This document shows positions 59,332-64,000 of a stretch of 64,000 nt of DNA, piece after piece (positions within the stretch are counted from its first letter, which is position 1; every line of letters begins with the position of its first letter). This stretch comes from Motilimonas sp. E26. Lineage in GTDB: Bacteria > Pseudomonadota > Gammaproteobacteria > Enterobacterales > CBDFNC01. The notes beneath the pieces were generated by a model. It searched no databases. It saw nothing but the letters and a program-made list of their open reading frames with translations, and had not been told where the DNA came from. Location: assembly GCF_021278025.1 (NCBI RefSeq), contig NZ_JAIBHJ010000001.1, positions 91,408 through 155,407 of the forward strand, written 5' to 3'. The position numbers and the translations under genes are program-made.

Positions 59332-59396
59332 TATGACGGCCTTGCCAATGGCAAGGCCGTCATTCTGCTACATTCAACCTCGCCGCCCTGTGGGAG
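59332..59396 (+). repeat. Left copy of the direct repeat flanking the hydrolase-GH46 pair
   Basis: About 65 bases, terminator hairpin plus CTACATTCAA...GGGAG, recur with few changes at 61329-61394. Confidence 0.8.
59333..59363 (+). terminator. Terminator of the isochorismatase-like gene
   Basis: A perfect 14-bp stem (ATGACGGCCTTGCC and its complement) with a 3-base AAT loop, four bases after the stop codon. No long T-tract is present. A mutated second copy occurs at 61329-61358. Confidence 0.75.
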
Positions 59397-59411
59397 CAGC
59401 TATGCTGCGAT
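59390..59411 (+). repeat. Single REP
   Basis: GTGGGAGCAGCTATGCTGCGAT, a REP with the short CAGC/GCTG stem, lies after the isochorismatase terminator. Confidence 0.7.
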
Positions 59412-59518
59412 AGCTCACTAAAAAATGCGATTTATCCCCTATTTTTCTCGGTTAAAAGTATCGCAGTGCACACTAATGACAAAAAAGTTATTAAAGTGCA
59501 TTTAATTGACTAGGTTTA

Positions 59519-60520
59519 ATGACTTTAACCTTAGGCTTAACCATGCTTTTTATCACCAATATACACCCCGCTAGCCGTTCAAAAAGCGCGCGCTTACCAC
59601 GAACCTTTAACTTTGATCCCCACTGTAATGCCCCCAGCTGTGAGGTATTCTATTGCCAACGTAACAGCCAAAATCAATATCAAGAATTGGGCTCTCTTGC
59701 TTTTATGGCGCAATTAAAACATAGCCCCTATCAGCAATTACTGTTTTACGTTCACGGCTTTAGCAATCAACCCGAGCCAGACGTGTTTCCCCGCGCTGCT
59801 CAGCTACAAGCTTATTTTGACAGTCAGCAAGCCAACTTAGTGCAAGTGATCCCCATCATCTGGCCTTGTGATAACGATCTAGGCATAGTGAAAGACTATT
59901 GGGACGACCAAAAATCCGCCGATACCAGTGGCACCTCGTTTGCGCGCGCACTGCAAAAACTACTCGGCTGGCAACAACAAAATGCACAAGTAGACGCCCC
60001 TTGCCTAAAGCGCATCAATGTTTTAGCTCACTCAATGGGCAATCGCGTGCTGCGTGAGACCTTATTCAAATGGCAACATGATTACTTACCCAGCGGCGTT
60101 CCCTTGTTATTTCGTCATGTGTTTTTAATGGCCGCCGATCTCAACAATCAAACCTTAGAGCCCAATCAACCCGGGCGACTGATCAGCCAAGCTGCGCGCA
60201 ATGTTAGCGTGTATTATGCCAGTGATGATCTCGCCCTGCGCGCCAGCAAAGTGTCTAACTTAGTCAATGGTATCGCCTCACGCCGCCTTGGCCACAGCGG
60301 CCCAGAGCATCTTGAAGCCGTTGCCAATAATGTTTACAGCATAGATTGTGACGACATCAACACACTTTATGACTTTCCCAAGGGCCACAGCTATTTTATC
60401 GACCAAAATAACGCCAGCCCCGGTGCCGTGTTCAACCACTTGTATAACACCATAGTAACAGGGCGAGTCGATGCCAATACCCAGCACCATCACCAAATCA
60501 GTGAGGTCGAAATAGCATGA
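59519..60520 (+). CDS. Alpha/beta hydrolase (DUF900-like)
   Basis: A 333-residue alpha/beta hydrolase. The oxyanion region LLFYVHGFSNQPE, the nucleophile elbow NVLAHSMGNRVL (Ser near residue 179) and a late His in FPKGHSYFID complete a plausible Ser-Asp-His triad. DUF900 proteins share this layout and are thought to be esterases or lipases. A weak hydrophobic stretch at residues 1-18 is not a convincing signal peptide. The gene ends in an ATGA overlap with the GH46 gene, so the two are translationally coupled. Substrate unknown. Confidence 0.8.
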   Translation: MTLTLGLTMLFITNIHPASRSKSARLPRTFNFDPHCNAPSCEVFYCQRNSQNQYQELGSLAFMAQLKHSPYQQLLFYVHGFSNQPEPDVFPRAAQLQAYFDSQQANLVQVIPIIWPCDNDLGIVKDYWDDQKSADTSGTSFARALQKLLGWQQQNAQVDAPCLKRINVLAHSMGNRVLRETLFKWQHDYLPSGVPLLFRHVFLMAADLNNQTLEPNQPGRLISQAARNVSVYYASDDLALRASKVSNLVNGIASRRLGHSGPEHLEAVANNVYSIDCDDINTLYDFPKGHSYFIDQNNASPGAVFNHLYNTIVTGRVDANTQHHHQISEVEIA

Positions 60521-61272
60521 GCCTACATTACAACCCCAGTAAGACCATCACGTTGCGCCAAGCTAAGCCGACCAATAGCCCACTTAACGCAGTGTCGCTA
60601 ACGCAAGCCAATAAGCAGCGCATTTGCCAAATCGTTAATGTGTTTGAAACCGGCCAAAAACAGGGCGAATACCATGCCTTAGCCGTACACGCTGACGGCA
60701 AACAAGGCAGCCAACAAATCAGCTATGGTCGCAGTCAAGTCACCGAACAAGGCCATCTGATCACCCTACTCAAACTCTATTGTGATCAGCAAGGGCGCTG
60801 GGCCGAGCAACTACAACCCTACTTACAGCAAATACAACGCCACCCACTGCATCAAGATACACACTTTAAACAGTATTTAGTTAAAGCTGGAAAGCACGAC
60901 CCCATAATGCGCCAATGCCAAGATCAATTGTTTGATCGCTACTACTGGCAACCTGCCTACCACTGGGCCAAACGTGAAGGCTTCAAGCTAGCGTTAAGCC
61001 AACTGGTGATTTATGACTCATACATTCACTCAGGCCATATCTTAGCCTTTTTGCGTAAACGCTTTGCTGCCACCACACCAACGCAGCAAGGTAACGAGCG
61101 GGAATGGATCAGCCAATACACCCAAACCCGACATGCTTGGCTAAGTGGGCATAGCAACCCGTTATTGCGCACCAGCAGCTATCGCACACTCTGCCTGCAA
61201 CAGTTGATCACACAAAACAACTGGCACCTAGACCAACTGCCCATCACCGCCCATGGTGTCACCATCAACTAG
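60517..61272 (+). CDS. GH46 chitosanase-like protein
   Basis: A 251-residue protein of the GH46-like group. FETGQKQGEYHALAVHADGK and QISYGRSQVTEQGHL near residues 43-85 contain the candidate catalytic Glu and Asp. The block DQLFDRYYWQPAYHWAKREG, then LVIYDSYIHSGHIL, and the C-terminal RTSSYRT and NNWHLDQLPI follow the family order. GH46 enzymes cut beta-1,4 bonds of chitosan. No signal peptide is present, so the enzyme may be cytoplasmic or delivered by another route, possibly together with the coupled alpha/beta hydrolase. The start ATG overlaps the upstream stop by four bases. Confidence 0.85.
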   Translation: MSLHYNPSKTITLRQAKPTNSPLNAVSLTQANKQRICQIVNVFETGQKQGEYHALAVHADGKQGSQQISYGRSQVTEQGHLITLLKLYCDQQGRWAEQLQPYLQQIQRHPLHQDTHFKQYLVKAGKHDPIMRQCQDQLFDRYYWQPAYHWAKREGFKLALSQLVIYDSYIHSGHILAFLRKRFAATTPTQQGNEREWISQYTQTRHAWLSGHSNPLLRTSSYRTLCLQQLITQNNWHLDQLPITAHGVTIN

Positions 61273-61278
61273 CCCCCA

Positions 61279-61394
61279 CTATGCGATGGCGCCAGCCATG
61301 GCCGTAGCAACTGCGCCATTCTTTATCCCATGACGGCCTTGCCAATGGCAGGGCCGCTACTTCCCGCTACATTCACCCCTCCTCTCTGTTGGAG
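61279..61394 (+). pseudogene. Remnant of a second isochorismatase-like gene end plus its terminator
   Basis: Bases 61279-61311 match 58866-58898, inside the isochorismatase-like gene, at 30 of 33 positions. Bases 61329-61394 match 59332-59396, its terminator and downstream sequence. The roughly 430 bases between these blocks in the intact copy are reduced to 17 here. This looks like a duplicated gene end that has suffered an internal deletion. Confidence 0.75.
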
Positions 61395-61434
61395 ATGAGC
61401 TTGCTCAGCGAACATCACAAACTCCTGAGCAGCA
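61388..61434. repeat. REP remnant before the CRISPR array
   Basis: GTTGGAGATGAGCTTGCTCAGCGAA (61388-61412) is a forward REP with the GAGC/GCTC stem, followed by a partial inverted copy (CTCCTGAGCAGCAGG). Confidence 0.65.
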
Positions 61435-61528
61435 GGCAACCGTAAAATGTGCCAAGCAAACTCCCCACAAGTCATCTAACTCACAACTAAGTGAACGTCA
61501 CGCAAGAAGTTCAAAGCGTTCAAAACAC

Positions 61529-64000
61529 TTTCTAAGCTGCCTGTGCGGCAGTGAACGTAATAGGGATAATTTGATGCTTGATCCCAGCTTTCTAAGCTGC
61601 CTGTGCGGCAGTGAACCTACCAAAAGTGACCCTATCGCTCTCGCTTTTTTTCTAAGCTGCCTGTGCGGCAGTGAACTACAACGGTTTTAATCTAGTGGCA
61701 TTGCCAGATTTCTAAGCTGCCTGTGCGGCAGTGAACCACCACAACGAAATGGCGTGCATATTGCTGTTTTTCTAAGCTGCCTGCGTGGCAGTGAACAATG
61801 GTATTCAGAAATAATAAGGACACATTATTTTCTAAGCTGCCTGCGTGGCAGTGAACAATGATGAGGGTGTTGCGCCGACTGTCGAGATTTTCTAAGCTGC
61901 CTGCGTGGCAGTGAACAATCGGTTAGCTTGCCAAGCACGCCGCCGAATTTTCTAAGCTGCCTGCGTGGCAGTGAACTACAAGTCTATCGTGTACAGCAGT
62001 TGCGTTCTTTTCTAAGCTGCCTGCGTGGCAGTGAACTTTCGCGCAGCAAAAACGCTTGGCGTTCGCTGTTTCTAAGCTGCCTGCGTGGCAGTGAACTTTT
62101 ACAGCTTTCAGCCGATGCGCTGCATTCATTTCTAAGCTGCCTGCGTGGCAGTGAACATGAAGGCTTAGAGCTTGTCATATTGCCGAACTTTCTAAGCTGC
62201 CTGCGTGGCAGTGAACAATGGTTGTTTTAATTGTTCAGCTTCTTCTGGTTTCTAAGCTGCCTGCGTGGCAGTGAACATGAAACCGCAGGCGCAGCAACGA
62301 AGCCAGCATTTCTAAGCTGCCTGCGTGGCAGTGAACCAAGGCTGGTGACTTCGCGAGTTACGATGTAATTTCTAAGCTGCCTGCGTGGCAGTGAACTCTG
62401 TACCTGAGCCTGACACGGCAGCCGGAGATTTCTAAGCTGCCTGCGTGGCAGTGAACGAAAGCAAACAGCACTAGAATTCATTAGGTTATTTCTAAGCTGC
62501 CTGCGTGGCAGTGAACAGATTTTGAAGCTGAGCCTTCGATAAGCCAGTTTTCTAAGCTGCCTGCGTGGCAGTGAACCTTTCCAGGCGGCATCAAAAGTCA
62601 AAGCTTTCTTTACTAAGCTGCCTGCGTGGCAGTGAACGTGCCAAAGCCATGAATCAGTTTGCTGATTTATTTCTAAGCTGCCTGCGTGGCAGTGAACGTT
62701 ACATAACCCGTTTCGTGCTTAATTTCCTATTTCTAAGCTGCCTGCGTGGCAGTGAACAGCGTATTCGATTAGCGTTGACGACTCAGGCATTTCTAAGCTG
62801 CCTGCGTGGCAGTGAACCTATCAGAGTATTAGCAAAAGAGCTGACTATTTTTCTAAGCTGCCTGCGTGGCAGTGAACTAAGTGTTGTATATCATCGTATT
62901 GATGTTTGGTTTCTAAGCTGCCTGCGTGGCAGTGAACAGCAGAAACCAACGATACGAAGCAGCAAAAAATTTCTAAGCTGCCTGCGTGGCAGTGAACGAA
63001 ATAGTCGACATGGCCCAGATTGTTTATAATTTCTAAGCTGCCTGCGTGGCAGTGAACCTATCAATATTGCATGAACGATAACTTAAACATTTCTAAGCTG
63101 CCTGCGTGGCAGTGAACTTTCGTAATCGCTCATTAAAAGCCTCTCGTCATTTCTAAGCTGCCTGCGTGGCAGTGAACAAACTGTTCGAAAGAAACCTTTT
63201 TTTCTTTTGTTTCTAAGCTGCCTGCGTGGCAGTGAACACGTCAAAGCATCAACAACATCTTACCATGGCTTTCTAAGCTGCCTGCGTGGCAGTGAACCAG
63301 CAGCGCGCACACTTGGCAAAGCTAAAGAATTTCTAAGCTGCCTGCGTGGCAGTGAACGTTATTGATGCTGTAAATGCTACGTCGGAGCATTTCTAAGCTG
63401 CCTGCGTGGCAGTGAACGGTCTATTGTGCGGCAACTGGTAGTTGATTGTTTTCTAAGCTGCCTGCGTGGCAGTGAACATTCAAAAATCGAAAAAGAAAAA
63501 ACGCCAGAATTTCTAAGCTGCCTGCGTGGCAGTGAACATTGAAATCACGGCTGAAAACTATCCGCAATTTTTCTAAGCTGCCTGCGTGGCAGTGAACGGT
63601 TTTTTCTATAGCTCACTGTTTTGTTTTATTTTCTAAGCTGCCTGCGTGGCAGTGAACTCACGGTTGCGGTGATGAAATGCCCACTCGCATTTCTAAGCTG
63701 CCTGCGTGGCAGTGAACTTTTCGCAGATTATTTTTGTATTTCCGGCTGCTTTCTAAGCTGCCTGCGTGGCAGTGAACTACAGGAGTTTCTTTCGATTTTG
63801 GTTCGGGTATTTCTAAGCTGCCTGCGTGGCAGTGAACAGCCATCAGAAGTTAAAGTTAGTTTATAACGATTTCTAAGCTGCCTGCGTGGCAGTGAACGTA
63901 CCTTTCGACACAAAGAATATAAGACCAACTTTCTAAGCTGCCTGCGTGGCAGTGAACTCTACCCGCTGACGAATACGCAGCAACTTTTCTTTCTAAGCTG
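61529..64000 (-). CRISPR. Type I-F CRISPR array, at least 42 repeats, truncated by the window end
   Basis: Repeats of 28 bases recur every 60 bases from 61529: 18 to 62576, then 24 more from about 62609 to the edge, the last partial at 63990-64000. Spacers are 32 bases; I noticed no duplicates. In minus-strand reading the repeat is GTTCACTGCC-ACGCA-GGCAG-CTTAGAAA, the type I-F consensus with a CTGCC/GGCAG stem cut by Cas6f. Orientation places the leader, and probably cas6f and the other csy/cas genes, beyond the right edge; the left end is the old end. The first four repeats have the loop GCACA. The repeat near 62609-62637 has one inserted A. All frames in this region translate repeats (FLSCLRGSE or SLPRRQLRN) and are not genes. 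Confidence 0.99.

Noticed and set aside
61923..63928. Several open frames of 60-154 codons on both strands with repeated FLSCLRGSE, SLPRRQLRN or VHCHAGSLE peptides
   Set aside because: They are translations of the CRISPR repeat in different frames. The 60-base period is a multiple of three, which keeps frames open.

Overview
The window looks like chromosomal DNA of a marine-type gammaproteobacterium. HrpA, ExoI, PurT, CinA, PbpC/YfhM and CreBCD are all close in length and motifs to their enterobacterial or Vibrio/Shewanella/Alteromonas counterparts, and base composition is moderate with no obvious break. Genus cannot be fixed from the sequence alone. Secreted chitin- and polymer-active proteins (GH18, GH46, two CBM5/12-bearing proteins, an extracellular nuclease, an M4 protease) suggest life on particulate polymers. 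Layout: 1-1.6 kb, the 5' part of an ExeM/NucH-type secreted nuclease whose ribosome-binding site lies inside a perfect hairpin. 1.7-14 kb, housekeeping genes on the minus strand: a DUF2947 protein, a TrmK-like methyltransferase, gltD-gltB (glutamate synthase), hrpA and a CBS-pair protein. 14-20 kb, mostly plus strand: sbcB, two small exported proteins, a CidA/LrgA-LrgB pair directly followed by cdd, then purT. 20.4-24.8 kb, an unrecognised large lipoprotein gene followed by a secreted MORN/YwqK-repeat protein. 24.9-36 kb, a GH18 hydrolase, a 25-residue membrane microprotein, mepA, cinA, and pbpC with its alpha-2-macroglobulin partner. 36-44.4 kb, a chemoreceptor, a chitin-binding M4 protease and a one-protein hybrid two-component system just upstream of that protease. 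From 44.5 kb to the CRISPR array the character changes. REP-like palindromes of the form GTAGGAG-hairpin-CGAA become common and are absent to the left. The most striking case is a perfect 79-bp x 9 tandem array of inverted REP pairs at 44566-45276. Between REPs lie an unusual three-gene operon (a small protein ending in Gly-Gly with a beta-grasp look, a DUF4132 protein and an acidic protein), creBCD, a CBM5/12 protein, a PQQ-type sugar dehydrogenase, a membrane-anchored AraC regulator, a two-domain isochorismatase-like protein, and a coupled alpha/beta hydrolase-GH46 pair. That pair is bracketed by direct repeats derived from the end of the isochorismatase gene. The right end, 61529-64000, is a type I-F CRISPR array of at least 42 repeats that runs out of the window. 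Its leader and probably the cas operon should lie beyond the right edge. The four oldest repeats share a different loop sequence. No cas gene, tRNA, rRNA, prophage or complete insertion sequence is visible. The best candidates for undescribed biology are the DUF4132/diglycine operon, the REP tandem array with stem-compensating differences, the hydrolase-GH46 cassette between decayed duplicates, and the hairpin over the nuclease ribosome-binding site.
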